Position numbers and translations under genes: made by a program. A stretch of 64,000 bases of DNA. Origin: an uncultured Kiritimatiellota bacterium (GTDB lineage Bacteria; Verrucomicrobiota; Kiritimatiellia; RFP12; UBA1067). The stretch's first letter is position 1. Every line of letters begins with the position of its first letter. The stretch is from contig CAKULV010000003.1 of NCBI GenBank assembly GCA_934667425.1, forward strand, positions 1-64,000, written 5' to 3'. The notes below the pieces were generated by a model that searched no databases, had not been told where the DNA came from, and was given only the letters and a program-made list of their open reading frames with translations. Below, piece after piece: positions 43,120 through 53,273 of the stretch.

Positions 43120-46100
43120 ATGAAAATACCCAAACGTATCGTTGCCACCGTGCTCGTCGGATGTAGCCTGTCCTGCGTTGCCGTGACATCGGAGTTCGCC
43201 TCCAAGGGCAGCAGCGGTCCGCGAGACTTCTGGGACAAGAAGACCTGGAACAAGGGATTGCTTCCGGAAGACGGGAATCAGGTCCAGATGGCGTCGTATG
43301 CGCAAGAGCTGACGCTAAACTTCTCGCGTGACGTCAACCTGGCCATGCATATCCTTGAGATAAAGTGTGGCAACGCGCAGGCGGCTTCAGGAGACGGCAA
43401 CCGTCTCTTCTTCAACGGCGACGGACGCGTCTTCGGCACGCCTGACGCCGAGTCTGCCTATGGAAACATCCCCGTTCGCTTTGTGGTCTATCGCAACGAT
43501 AATGGAACAGATGCGCGGTTTCTGCAGAATGCCCGTGACGCGGCAGACTTGAGTCGCGGCACGTACAGGTGGACGAATCCGGTTTTCACACTGGATGGCT
43601 TTGAGGACTACAGTGCGCGGTTGACATTCCTCAAGGGGGATTTCAACTTCTACGATCCGAATGGAACGACGCTGAACAGCCCCTTGACATTTGGCGACAA
43701 TCAGGCGATCAACGCCACGACCGTCTTTTCGCCTGGCGTTTCGCTGAAGGCCTCTAAAATCGTCCTGTCGCAAGCCGATGCCGCGCAGGGGAAGGATGCC
43801 CTTGTCTTTGATGGAGCGACACTGGAGGTATCTGGCGCATTGGAGATGCTGTCCGGCGCGGCACTGGCGTTGACCAACGGCGCTGCGGCAAAACTCGGAA
43901 ATCTGTCCCAGAAAGGCGGCTCTGCGCTCGTTTCCGGTGTGGCGACCACGATGACCGTCACAAACAGGCATACGCAGACAGACGGAACATTTGTCGTGTC
44001 AGATGGAGCAACTGTCCGAACGAAAAATGCCGAAATATACGGCAAGGCGCAGATGCTGCTGTCAGAAGGCGCCTATACTTGTTCAGGTTCGGCTTCGATC
44101 GGCGTGGGCAGCGCGGATGTCGCCCGGATTAGGGTGACGGGCGGCAATCATCGGTTCGAGGACGGAGACACGTATCTCGGCAAAGGCTGCAATGCCGAGA
44201 TACTGGTCGAGGGCGGCAGTCTGTATGCGCCGCGCTTTCGCATGGGATCTGTGGCCAAGCCGACGAACACTGCCGTTCTGCGTCAGACAGGCGGCACTTT
44301 GCTGACAAGCAAAAAGGAGGATCGCATCCTTTCCGGCATCCTTCTCTGCTTTGCCGACTTCCCGTGCGAAGTTCGCCTGGAGGGTGGCGAGACGCGCTGT
44401 TCGCGCCTCCGTTATCGCTACAACCCGGAGGACAGCGGGTATTCTGCCGATGTCTCGGCCAAGGCCACGTTCGTCGGCAACGGCGGTACGCTCGTGCCGC
44501 TCGTCGCCTCATCGGCAGATTCGCCGTTCATGGGCTATCTTGGCTCTGCAACAATCGGTTCTCGCGGTCTTGCTCTCGATAACCGCCAGAATCTGGATAC
44601 GTACATTCGCCAGGATTTCGCGAATGTCGCGGACGAGCAGGGCGAACTGCGCGTGATGGGCGGCGGCATGGTCAGTTATGAAGGAGTGAACACCGTTGCG
44701 AAGACGGTACTTTCCGGCGGTACACTGAGATTGGCGACGGCGGCGACGGCGTTTGAGACGGACTTGACCGTTGCCAAGGGCGCAACCTTTTCAATGGAGG
44801 GAGCTGCGACCTCCGTCGCTCTTGATGCGCTAAATGTCGATGGTGGCACGATACGGCTGGATCCGGGCGATGTCATTACGGTTCGGGGCAACGTGTGGGC
44901 CTCTGGCCTCGTCGTTGACTGGACGTCGGCGCCGACGGATCCCGCGAAATTCCTCGTCGTTGAGGGTGAGATGGACGAAGTGACCGAACAGGCCATTCAA
45001 GGCGCGATCTCACGGGCCGTGATCGGCGCGAATCAGCATATCGGCATCGGCATTGTCCGTGAGGGCGGCACGGTTGCGTTCACGGCGCAGGTCAAGGACA
45101 ACACGCCGATTGACGAGTCGGGAAATGTGATCTGGAGGGGTTCGTCTGCCGCCTGGTCAGGCCAGGGCAATTGGGATCCCGCCGCGCCGACGGCCGAGAA
45201 TCGGGCGGTCTTCGGTTCTGCGGCGCAGAAGTCGGTCGCGCTCGATGCGGATGCCGCCGTGGGTGCGTTGCGCTTTACGGAAGGCGATTATGTGATTGGC
45301 GGCGCTAAGTCCTTGTCGGTTGCAGGCGGGCTGGGCGCGGCGGAGATCGCGGTCTTGGCTGGCGCGTCGAAGATTGGTTTGCCGCTGAAACTTCTCGGCC
45401 CGACGGCCCTGCCGATCGCGCCGGGTGCATCGCTGGAATTGGCCGGTTCGGTGCGCGGCGGCGGTTTCGTCAAGTCGGGCAAAGGTGCGCTGACGCTCAG
45501 AGGCGCGAATCGCTTCATGTCGGACTTCGAGGGCATGGGCGGTGCCGTTAAGGTTTCGGACGCAGCCGCGCTTGCCTGCGGCTCGGTGGCGCGAACGCAC
45601 TTGACCGGAGGTACGCTGACGTTCTTCCCGGCAGGAGCGGAGCCGCTGAAGCTCGTCGATACGCCCCTCGTGGTGGAGTCGGCAGAAGATGCCGAGGCCG
45701 TCATCTTTAATGTCGAGCGTGACGTGGAGCTTGATGATTTCACGATGGCGGGCGGCGCGTTCTTCAAGCGTGGCGTTGGGATGATGACGGTAAATGTTCC
45801 TTCGGGGAAACCATTGACGCTGACAGGTATGCGAACGACTCCGAATCAAGACATTTCTGGGTCTGGTGCGGCAGGTCCTTGGATGTTTCCTGCGGATGGC
45901 TCGGCGCCGACCGGGGTTGTCTTGAAATCGGGCTTCAACGTTGTGGAGGGGGTCGTTTCGCTTCGAGGCCTTGGTGCGGGCGCGGCGATGACCGTGGATG
46001 CCATGCTTCTGGTAGGAGGGCCGTCGCATGTCTGCGAGGCCCAACCGCAACTCGTTGTAAGCAACCTGTCTGTTACGGTCGCCGGAACGAGCGACGGTGG

Positions 46101-47202
46101 CCTGTGGAGCGGCAGTGGCATCGGCAACACGGCTTACAATCAGGTGACGGGCGCGAAGATTCGCCTTCAGGACGGCGCCGTCCTGAAGTCTGAAAACGCG
46201 GAGGTGCAGCCGGGCTACGGCATGGGGGCGGGAGGAACTTTCACGTATGTCGCCACAGGCGGCTCGACGCTGGATGTCGCCGCCAGCTATCTTGTCCGGA
46301 CGCCGCCAGGCTCGGGTGCGGTTGAATATGTGTTCACGAATTCCAATTTCCTCGTCGCATCTACGGTGCAGGTCAACGGAGGCGTTAGAGGCGATTTTCA
46401 CAATTCGCTCTTCGGCGCGAACAGAGACTTCGCTGCGGTGACGCTTGCGTTCACTGAGGCGAATCGCCCGCGCGGCGAGCTGTCGTTCCATGATGGCTCC
46501 GTATTCTGCTGCGCGACGCTGAACGAGAAAGACGCGACCATCATCACGAGTCCGCTGACATTTGCCTTTGACGATGCGGAGTGGCGGCCGTCTCGCGCGA
46601 ACAACGCCGACTGGACGCTGGCGCCGCCGCTCTCGCCGTATCTCGTCTACGAGATGCGCGGCAAGGGCGTTGTCTTTGCGCCGTCCACCGGAGTGACGTA
46701 CACGATTGCCGCGCCGCTGACGGGTGACGGCGGTCTCGTCGTGCGCGGCGCCGGCACGGTGAAGCTCAGCGCGGGCGCGTACGCCTTTTCGGGTGTCTGC
46801 CGCGTCGAGGAGGGAGCCATCGATCTCTCGGCGGCGGGGACGCTCTCGAACGCGAAGTTCGGCGGCGCAGGTACGGTGAAGGGTGCGACGGTCAACCGCT
46901 GCACATTGTCGCTCATGGCGGAAGACGACTGGACGGTCTCGGCGACTCCGACATTCGACGGTTGTAGCCTTAACGGTACGTTGCGTGTCGATTTCGGACG
47001 TGACGAGACGTGCCCGTTGGACGAAGGCAAGATTCCTGACTGGATCACCATCGGCGCGTGGACGGGCGCGGGCAGGAAGCCGTCCAGCGTGAAGGTCATA
47101 GGTACTGGCGGATTTGACTTGATCGGTGAGATCGCCTTTGATGCGGATGGCACGATGCGTTGCAAGGCGCGCCGTGCGGGCTTCAAGTGCATCCTCAGAT
47201 GA
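43120..47202 (+). CDS. Second giant exported protein with autotransporter-associated strand repeats
   Basis: 1,360 residues. ATG 43120, preceded by AGGAG, opens a signal peptide (IVATVLVGCSLSCVAVTSEF); an upstream in-frame ATG at 43078 overlaps the DUF4838 stop but has no ribosome site. The body is a long series of beta-strand repeats with SGAALALTNGAAAKLGNLS, VAKTVLSGGTLRLATAATA and KSGKGALTLRGANRF, the last being the typical autotransporter-associated strand motif. It has no C-terminal barrel and ends GFKCILR. It shares design, but little direct sequence, with the protein at 16160-19642. A surface adhesin or glycan scaffold is a fair guess. Confidence 0.65.
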   Translation: MKIPKRIVATVLVGCSLSCVAVTSEFASKGSSGPRDFWDKKTWNKGLLPEDGNQVQMASYAQELTLNFSRDVNLAMHILEIKCGNAQAASGDGNRLFFNGDGRVFGTPDAESAYGNIPVRFVVYRNDNGTDARFLQNARDAADLSRGTYRWTNPVFTLDGFEDYSARLTFLKGDFNFYDPNGTTLNSPLTFGDNQAINATTVFSPGVSLKASKIVLSQADAAQGKDALVFDGATLEVSGALEMLSGAALALTNGAAAKLGNLSQKGGSALVSGVATTMTVTNRHTQTDGTFVVSDGATVRTKNAEIYGKAQMLLSEGAYTCSGSASIGVGSADVARIRVTGGNHRFEDGDTYLGKGCNAEILVEGGSLYAPRFRMGSVAKPTNTAVLRQTGGTLLTSKKEDRILSGILLCFADFPCEVRLEGGETRCSRLRYRYNPEDSGYSADVSAKATFVGNGGTLVPLVASSADSPFMGYLGSATIGSRGLALDNRQNLDTYIRQDFANVADEQGELRVMGGGMVSYEGVNTVAKTVLSGGTLRLATAATAFETDLTVAKGATFSMEGAATSVALDALNVDGGTIRLDPGDVITVRGNVWASGLVVDWTSAPTDPAKFLVVEGEMDEVTEQAIQGAISRAVIGANQHIGIGIVREGGTVAFTAQVKDNTPIDESGNVIWRGSSAAWSGQGNWDPAAPTAENRAVFGSAAQKSVALDADAAVGALRFTEGDYVIGGAKSLSVAGGLGAAEIAVLAGASKIGLPLKLLGPTALPIAPGASLELAGSVRGGGFVKSGKGALTLRGANRFMSDFEGMGGAVKVSDAAALACGSVARTHLTGGTLTFFPAGAEPLKLVDTPLVVESAEDAEAVIFNVERDVELDDFTMAGGAFFKRGVGMMTVNVPSGKPLTLTGMRTTPNQDISGSGAAGPWMFPADGSAPTGVVLKSGFNVVEGVVSLRGLGAGAAMTVDAMLLVGGPSHVCEAQPQLVVSNLSVTVAGTSDGGLWSGSGIGNTAYNQVTGAKIRLQDGAVLKSENAEVQPGYGMGAGGTFTYVATGGSTLDVAASYLVRTPPGSGAVEYVFTNSNFLVASTVQVNGGVRGDFHNSLFGANRDFAAVTLAFTEANRPRGELSFHDGSVFCCATLNEKDATIITSPLTFAFDDAEWRPSRANNADWTLAPPLSPYLVYEMRGKGVVFAPSTGVTYTIAAPLTGDGGLVVRGAGTVKLSAGAYAFSGVCRVEEGAIDLSAAGTLSNAKFGGAGTVKGATVNRCTLSLMAEDDWTVSATPTFDGCSLNGTLRVDFGRDETCPLDEGKIPDWITIGAWTGAGRKPSSVKVIGTGGFDLIGEIAFDADGTMRCKARRAGFKCILR

Positions 47203-47334
47203 GGAAACGGTGAATAGGCAGGGAATGCGGTTGGGTGCCGATTTACATGGCGAACTGTCTGATGGAAATGTGAAATGACGCGGCGAAAAATTTCGGCATG
47301 ACGGCACATTCGTCAGGCCAAAAACAGATGGATA

Positions 47335-47398
47335 TGGTATAATGCCGATATTTGGGGATACTAAAATTTACATAGATTTGATATTTTAAAATACTAAA
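47335..47398 (+). promoter_or_regulatory. Extended -10 plus AT-rich palindromic leader of the ATPase gene
   Basis: TGGTATAAT (hexamer 47338-47343) is followed by an AT-rich leader of about 60 bases. It contains a perfect 12-base palindrome, TATTTTAAAATA (47382-47393), and two copies of ATACTAAA (47358-47365 and 47391-47398). The leader is far more AT-rich than its surroundings and may hold an operator. Confidence 0.5.
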
Positions 47399-47410
47399 TG
47401 AGGCTTGGAT

Positions 47411-48622
47411 ATGGAAGATGCAGATATTAGGTCGCTCTTGGATTCATCAATGCGGCTCGTTATGTCCGTGTCAATGGACTTCCGTCGTTATCTTCAGTCC
47501 AAAATAGACTGGAATGATCGGCTGATTTGCATCAAGGGGCCAAAGGGAACGGGCAAGACGACGCTCATTCTTCAGCACATAAAGGAGATATTCGGTGCGC
47601 AAAGCGAAAAGGCGGTCTACCTTGCGGCTGATCACATTTGGTTTGCCTCCCATGATATTATGGAAGCCGTTGATTATTTCAATTCGCATGGCTACACGCA
47701 TTTGTTCATTGACGAAGTCCATCATCTGCCAGAATGGTCGCGAATCATAAAAACGATTACCGACTTTTATCCGCAGCTGAATGTCGTTTACAGCGGCTCT
47801 TCGATCCTGAAGCTGAGCAAGGGAAGCGCAGATTTGTCAAGGCGTCAGGCCGTCTACAACCTGAAGGGGCTGTCGTTTCGCGAATTCCTGTCTTTCACCT
47901 CCACCATTGAACACGAGTCCGTTCCTTTGGCGGATATCTTGCGGTCACACCGAGATATCGCTGGCGACATCTGCGCGAAGGTCAAGATACTTCCGCTTTT
48001 CGAAAAGTACCTGGAGATTGGCTATTACCCGATTTTCCAAGCGGTCTCGGCTCAGTTTTCGGAACGCCTTGTCGAGATCGTCAACATGGTGCTGGATGTC
48101 GATTTCCCCGCAATCGAGGACGTGACGCCCGCGACAATCCGCAAGACGAAGAAAATGCTGATGGTCTTGGCATCCAGCTGTCCGCAGCAGCCCAACATGT
48201 CGGCACTGTACCGCGAATTGGAGACCAATCGGAATCTCGGACTGAAAATGTTGGGGGCGTTGGAGCGGGCTGAGCTGATCTCATCCATTGCGACAGGTGC
48301 GGACAAGATCAAAAACCTGTCCCGTCCCGAAAAAATATTTTTGGGCGACACAAATCTCATGTATGCCCTTGTCGGGAACGTCCAGATGGGGGCCGTGCGT
48401 GAAACGTACTTTCTCAATCAGCTTCGCGCGGCCGGCCATCTGGTGATGTGTCCGCCGGCGGGGGATTTCCTCGTCGATGGGCGGCATCTCTTTGAGGTCG
48501 GCGGGAGGGGGAAGGGCTTCGACCAGATCAAGGACATTCCCGATAGCTTTGTCGCGAATGACGGCGTTGAGGTCGGCTTCGGAAACAAGATACCGCTCTG
48601 GCTCTTCGGATTCATGTACTGA
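47411..48622 (+). CDS. AAA-family ATPase with DUF4143 domain
   Basis: 403 residues. The Walker A motif is GPKGTGKT near residue 44 and Walker B is LFIDEVHHLPEW. VVYSGSSILKL follows as sensor 1. The C-terminal half carries the DUF4143 block (KMLMVLASSCPQQPNMSALYREL, YFLNQLRAAGH, DFLVDGRHLFEVGG). Such ATPases are widespread, stand-alone, often strain-variable, and of unknown function. The codon use is less GC-rich than that of neighbours, and the upstream region is AT-rich, which suggests recent acquisition. ATG 47411 has GAGG seven bases upstream; a TTG two codons earlier is an alternative. Confidence 0.85.
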   Translation: MEDADIRSLLDSSMRLVMSVSMDFRRYLQSKIDWNDRLICIKGPKGTGKTTLILQHIKEIFGAQSEKAVYLAADHIWFASHDIMEAVDYFNSHGYTHLFIDEVHHLPEWSRIIKTITDFYPQLNVVYSGSSILKLSKGSADLSRRQAVYNLKGLSFREFLSFTSTIEHESVPLADILRSHRDIAGDICAKVKILPLFEKYLEIGYYPIFQAVSAQFSERLVEIVNMVLDVDFPAIEDVTPATIRKTKKMLMVLASSCPQQPNMSALYRELETNRNLGLKMLGALERAELISSIATGADKIKNLSRPEKIFLGDTNLMYALVGNVQMGAVRETYFLNQLRAAGHLVMCPPAGDFLVDGRHLFEVGGRGKGFDQIKDIPDSFVANDGVEVGFGNKIPLWLFGFMY

Positions 48623-48725
48623 CCTCATCCACCATCGGGTGTGTGGGCTTGTGCCTGTGCTTGACGGACTTCGAATCTGGTTGAAGAGTTGATTGCCTGA
48701 TTGCCTGCAACTTTCCGCACGCATA

Positions 48726-48754
48726 TTGCATTGCCGAATCTGATGTGATACAAT
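48726..48754 (+). promoter_or_regulatory. Promoter of the aromatic amino acid operon
   Basis: TTGCAT (48726-48731) and TACAAT (48749-48754) are 17 bases apart, and TGA precedes the -10, the same TGATACAAT as at secY. Transcription would start near 48761, leaving a leader of about 200 bases before aroF. Confidence 0.7.
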
Positions 48755-48777
48755 ACACGCCCATCAAGAGAAAACAG

Positions 48778-48852
48778 ATGAACGGTCGATTCGAGTTTAC
48801 GTGGTATTATTACTTCGGGCTGACAGTCCGGAGCGGCTTCGCGCAATCTTGA
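48778..48852 (+). CDS. Aromatic-rich leader peptide of the aro operon
   Basis: A 24-codon frame begins at ATG 48778, about 17 bases after the predicted transcript start, behind a purine-rich AAGAGAAAA stretch. The core reads FEFTWYYYF (residues 5-13), and another Phe is residue 21, so eight of 24 codons specify Phe, Tyr or Trp. This is the composition of attenuation leader peptides such as that of pheA, but responsive to all three aromatic amino acids. The stop is 28 bases before the terminator hairpin. Its job would be to sense charged tRNA by ribosome stalling at residues 9-13, not to make a useful protein. Confidence 0.75.
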   Translation: MNGRFEFTWYYYFGLTVRSGFAQS

Positions 48853-48896
48853 AAGACCAGTAGGCAAGAGATCAGGCATGCGGCCCCGCTCCAGGA
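48827..48896 (+). promoter_or_regulatory. Antiterminator pairing of the aro attenuator
   Basis: GGAGCGG (48830-48836) is complementary to CCGCTCC (48886-48892). TCC (48827-48829) pairs with GGA (48894-48896) across a single bulged A. This pairing uses up the 5' arm of the terminator stem, so the two structures exclude each other. A ribosome stalled at Tyr/Phe codons 10-13 leaves the first strand free; one that reaches the stop codon at 48850 covers part of it. Confidence 0.65.
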
Positions 48897-48919
48897 TGAG
48901 AGCGAGGCCGTTTTTGTTT
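48881..48919 (+). terminator. Attenuator: intrinsic terminator ahead of aroF
   Basis: CGGCC-C-CGCTC (48881-48891) pairs with GAGCG-A-GGCCG (48900-48910) as 5 plus 5 base pairs around one C-A mismatch, with an 8-base loop. It is followed at once by TTTTTGTTT. It lies between the leader peptide stop and the aroF ribosome site, so it would end transcription when aromatic amino acids are plentiful. Confidence 0.8.
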
Positions 48920-48959
48920 GGTCGCAATGCGGTGCAGACTTTAAAGGGAGCAGATAAGA

Positions 48960-49973
<1,014 letters not shown>

Positions 49974-49975
49974 CC

Positions 49976-51142
49976 ATGAACGAAAGAGAGAGAGAGCAGG
50001 ATCTCCTGAAGATCCGCAACGAGATCGATACGATTGACGGTGAGCTTGTGAAGCTCTTCGTGCAGCGGATGAAGGCGTCCGAAAAGGTCGCGGCGGCAAA
50101 GAAGACAAGCCATGCCCCCGTATGCGATCCGGTGCGAGAGCGCGAGATACTCGCCAAAGTCGCAAAGGCGGTAGGCCCGGACTTCGAGAACGAGGCGAGG
50201 CTGCTCTTCACGACGCTGATGTCGATGTCGAGGGGCCGCCAGCGCGCGGAACTTGCCGGAGGGGATGCGTTCGCCAAGTCCGTAGGCGAGGCGATCGCAT
50301 CGACGCCCGAAAGATTCCCATCCTCCGCTACGGTCGCGTGCTCCGGCGTTGAGGGATCGTATTCACAGCAGGCAGTGTGCCGGCTTGTGCAGTTCCCGAC
50401 GATATTCTACTTCAAGGGCTTCGACGACGTGTTCTCCGCCGTGGAGAAGGGGATGTGCGACTATGGCGTGCTTCCGATAGAGAACTCCGCGGTCGGGAGC
50501 GTGACCGCCGTGTACGACCTCATGGCGAAGCACAACTTCAAGATCGTCCGCGCAATGAAGCTTCGCATCCGCCATGTGCTCCTCGCTCCGCACGGAGTGA
50601 AGTTCGAGGACGTCAGGGAGGTGTCCAGCCACCCGCATGCAATTGCCCAGTGCTCCGAATTCCTCCGGAAGCATCCTTCCATCCGTGCCATCCCGGCGGC
50701 GAACACCGCCGCCGCTGCGGCAGAACTTGCGAAGTCGGGCCGCAAGGACGTTGCCGTGATAGCTTCAAGGGAGTGCGCGGAGCTATATGGCCTGGATGTG
50801 CTGCGAGAGGACATATCGAACACCGCGAGCAACTACACGAGGTTCATCTGCATATCCAAGCGGGCCGAGATATATCCCGATGCGGACAAGTTTTCCGTGA
50901 TGATGAGCCTGAACCACCGTCCGGGGGCCCTTACTGACGTGCTTGTGAAGTTCGCCGCCGCAGGCGTGAACCTTACGAAGCTCGAGTCGCGTCCTGTGCC
51001 TGGATCGGATTTCGAGTTCAGGTTCATATTTGACTTCGAGGCGTCGCCTCGCGATCCCCGTGTGCTGAAGATGCTCTCCGGGTTCAGCATCGATCCCGAG
51101 ATAGAGCACTTCACATTCCTTGGGTCGTACGCGGAAAGATAA
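49976..51142 (+). CDS. pheA: Bifunctional chorismate mutase/prephenate dehydratase
   Basis: 388 residues; converts chorismate to prephenate and then to phenylpyruvate on the way to Phe. Residues 1-95 are an AroQ-type chorismate mutase (LLKIRNEIDTIDGELVKLFVQRM, with the buried Arg and Lys of the family). Residues about 115-290 are prephenate dehydratase (GVEGSYSQQAV, GVLPIENSAVGSV, NYTRFICI). The last 90 residues are an ACT domain with LESRP, the Phe-binding feedback site. GGAGGAGGGG ends inside aroF just before ATG 49976, two bases after the aroF stop. Confidence 0.95.
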   Translation: MNEREREQDLLKIRNEIDTIDGELVKLFVQRMKASEKVAAAKKTSHAPVCDPVREREILAKVAKAVGPDFENEARLLFTTLMSMSRGRQRAELAGGDAFAKSVGEAIASTPERFPSSATVACSGVEGSYSQQAVCRLVQFPTIFYFKGFDDVFSAVEKGMCDYGVLPIENSAVGSVTAVYDLMAKHNFKIVRAMKLRIRHVLLAPHGVKFEDVREVSSHPHAIAQCSEFLRKHPSIRAIPAANTAAAAAELAKSGRKDVAVIASRECAELYGLDVLREDISNTASNYTRFICISKRAEIYPDADKFSVMMSLNHRPGALTDVLVKFAAAGVNLTKLESRPVPGSDFEFRFIFDFEASPRDPRVLKMLSGFSIDPEIEHFTFLGSYAER

Positions 51143-51160
51143 CGCAGCAAGGGGTATGCC

Positions 51161-52216
51161 ATGACGCGCATCAGGGTACATGCATCCGTCCCGTACGACG
51201 TTGAGATAGGGGCTGGCTCCTCTGCCTCTGCTCCAATGTTCGTCCGTGAAACGCTTCGCAACGCGAGAAGGATCGCCTTGGTTACGGATTCCAACGTGGA
51301 TCGGCTGCATGCCGCCCCGGTATCCGCGGGCTTTGTCGCGACGGGGCTGGAGGTGCTGAAATTCGTGTTTCCTGCCGGAGAGCGGTCAAAGACGCTTTCC
51401 ACATATGGCGACATGATGGATTTCCTGGCGAGAGGACGGCTTGACCGTACGGACCTGGTCGTCGCGCTTGGCGGCGGCGTCACGGGCGACATGGCCGGGT
51501 TTGCCGCAGCGACATACAAGCGCGGCATCGCATTTGTCCAGATCCCCACATCGCTTCTCGCCATGGTGGATTCGTCTGTTGGCGGCAAGACCGGCGTGGA
51601 TCTTTCCGCCGGCAAGAATCTCGTCGGCGCTTTCCATCAGCCGAGGGCCGTATTCTGCGACACGTCCTTCCTCGGCACGCTGCCGGACGAATGGTGGATT
51701 GACGGCATGGGCGAAGTGCTCAAGTATGCGGTGCTTGGCGATGGCTCCCTCTTCGCGAAGCTCGAGGGTGCGCCGCTGGAGAAGATCGGGGAGCGCGAGA
51801 TAGCCGAATGCGTGGGCATGAAGCGCGATGTCGTCGAAAAGGATGAAAGGGAGGGCGGTGCGCGCAAGCTGCTCAACCTTGGCCATACGTTCGCGCACGC
51901 CATTGAGATGTTGAGCGGGTATTCGATATCCCATGGACGCGCGGTCGCGACCGGCATCGCCATGATCGCCCGAGCCGCGATGAACATGGGTGCGCTCCCC
52001 CGTCCCGAACAGGAGCGCATAGAGTCGCTTGCCTTGTCCATGGGCTATGATGTGCGCACGGACTTTCCCGCGAAGGAGATCGCGGAGGTGATCCTTTCGG
52101 ACAAGAAGGTGTTCGGCGACCATATCGATCTGGTTGTCCCGCATGGCATCGGCAAGTGTTTCGTGGAAAGCGTCCCGCTTGCGGAATTGGGGAAGGTGGT
52201 GGACAGTGCCGTGTGA
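51161..52216 (+). CDS. aroB: 3-dehydroquinate synthase
   Basis: 351 residues, normal for the family. It closes the ring in the second shikimate-pathway step, using NAD and zinc. Visible motifs are GGGVTGDMAGFAAATYKRG (NAD site), QIPTSLLAMVDSSVGGKTG, MGEVLKYAV and LNLGHTFAHAIE, which supply the zinc ligands Glu and His. A weak AGCAAGGGG lies upstream of ATG 51161. It is 18 bases after pheA and overlaps aroA by 11 bases. Confidence 0.95.
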   Translation: MTRIRVHASVPYDVEIGAGSSASAPMFVRETLRNARRIALVTDSNVDRLHAAPVSAGFVATGLEVLKFVFPAGERSKTLSTYGDMMDFLARGRLDRTDLVVALGGGVTGDMAGFAAATYKRGIAFVQIPTSLLAMVDSSVGGKTGVDLSAGKNLVGAFHQPRAVFCDTSFLGTLPDEWWIDGMGEVLKYAVLGDGSLFAKLEGAPLEKIGEREIAECVGMKRDVVEKDEREGGARKLLNLGHTFAHAIEMLSGYSISHGRAVATGIAMIARAAMNMGALPRPEQERIESLALSMGYDVRTDFPAKEIAEVILSDKKVFGDHIDLVVPHGIGKCFVESVPLAELGKVVDSAV

Positions 52217-53273
52217 CCGGATTGAAAAGACGCTGTTGCCCGGAAGGCGCAGAGGGAGCGTGACCGTGCCTTCCTCGAAATCCATTGCGCATCGCGAAAT
52301 CATCGCCGCCGCGCTGAGCGGCGTCGGGGAGCCGAGGATACGTGGCGTCTCGAAAGACATCGAGGCGACGCGAGAATGCCTGAGGGCGATGATGGCCGGC
52401 GAACACGAATGGCATTGCGGAGAGAGCGGCTCCACGCTTCGCTTCCTCACGCCGATTGCGGGCGTGATGGGCTGGAAGGGCAGGTTCGTGTGCGAAGGAC
52501 GCCTTGGCGAGCGTCCCACGATGCCGTTCGAGAGGAAGAGCAGGTACGTCGTCCCTGGAGACGTGTCGTCGCAATTCATAACGGGTCTCCTGTTCGCCCT
52601 GCCCCTTGCGGACTGGGACAGCGAGATCGTCGTGGATGGCAATCTCCAGAGTGCGGCGTACGTGGCGCTTACCGAGGCGACGTTGCGTGATGCCGGCATC
52701 GAGTTCGACAAGCCGGAGCAAGCGGTGTGGAGGATAAGGGGCGGCCAGCGTTACCGCATGCCAGGCGGCAGGAAGGTGGAGGGCGATTGGTCGCAGGCGG
52801 CGTTCTTCCTCGCGATGGACGGGGTTGGGGTTGACGGGCTCAACGAAAGGTCGATTCAAGGCGATCGGGCCGTAGAGTGGCTGCTGGATTCCCCGGTAGT
52901 GGATGCCGGGCCAGTGCCGGATCTCGTTCCGGCGCTTGCGGCGCATGCCGCATCGAGAAGCGGAGTCACGAGGTTCGTTAATTGCGGCAGGCTTCGCCTA
53001 AAGGAAAGCGACAGGCTCGAGTCCACGGCGGAGATGGTGAACGCCGTGGGCGGCGAGGCGCATATCGAGGGCGATTCACTTGTCGTGTGCGGCTGCAGGG
53101 ATATGCGCGGCGGCGTTGTGAAAACGCACGGCGACCATCGCATAGCGATGTCCGCAGCCGTGCTTGCATGCGCTGCGTCTGGCGCGGTTACTGTGGACGA
53201 TGCCACCGTGGTGGCGAAGTCCTACCCCGGCTTCTGGCATGATTTCGAGAGTCTTGAAAGGGTTACGGCATGA
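52206..53273 (+). CDS. aroA: 3-phosphoshikimate 1-carboxyvinyltransferase (EPSP synthase), short form
   Basis: 355 residues from GTG 52206 (GGAAGG nine bases upstream, overlapping aroB). It transfers enolpyruvate to shikimate 3-phosphate. Core motifs remain: VTVPSSKSIAHRE, GESGSTLRFL, SSQFITGLLFALPL, RSIQGDR and the C-terminal RLRLKESDRL. The usual length is about 425. Shortening is seen between DIEATRECL and GESGS, where the first ggl-strand region is nearly absent, and after GERPTMPF, where the segment before SSQF is missing. The position equal to E. coli Pro101 is Phe. It appears to be a functional compact enzyme because catalytic Asp, Lys and Arg blocks are present. Confidence 0.9.
   Translation: MPCDRIEKTLLPGRRRGSVTVPSSKSIAHREIIAAALSGVGEPRIRGVSKDIEATRECLRAMMAGEHEWHCGESGSTLRFLTPIAGVMGWKGRFVCEGRLGERPTMPFERKSRYVVPGDVSSQFITGLLFALPLADWDSEIVVDGNLQSAAYVALTEATLRDAGIEFDKPEQAVWRIRGGQRYRMPGGRKVEGDWSQAAFFLAMDGVGVDGLNERSIQGDRAVEWLLDSPVVDAGPVPDLVPALAAHAASRSGVTRFVNCGRLRLKESDRLESTAEMVNAVGGEAHIEGDSLVVCGCRDMRGGVVKTHGDHRIAMSAAVLACAASGAVTVDDATVVAKSYPGFWHDFESLERVTA

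Noticed and set aside
45157..47307. A 716-codon minus-strand frame opposite the second autotransporter-strand protein
   Set aside because: Arginine-rich shadow without motifs; the plus strand has a signal peptide and strand repeats.
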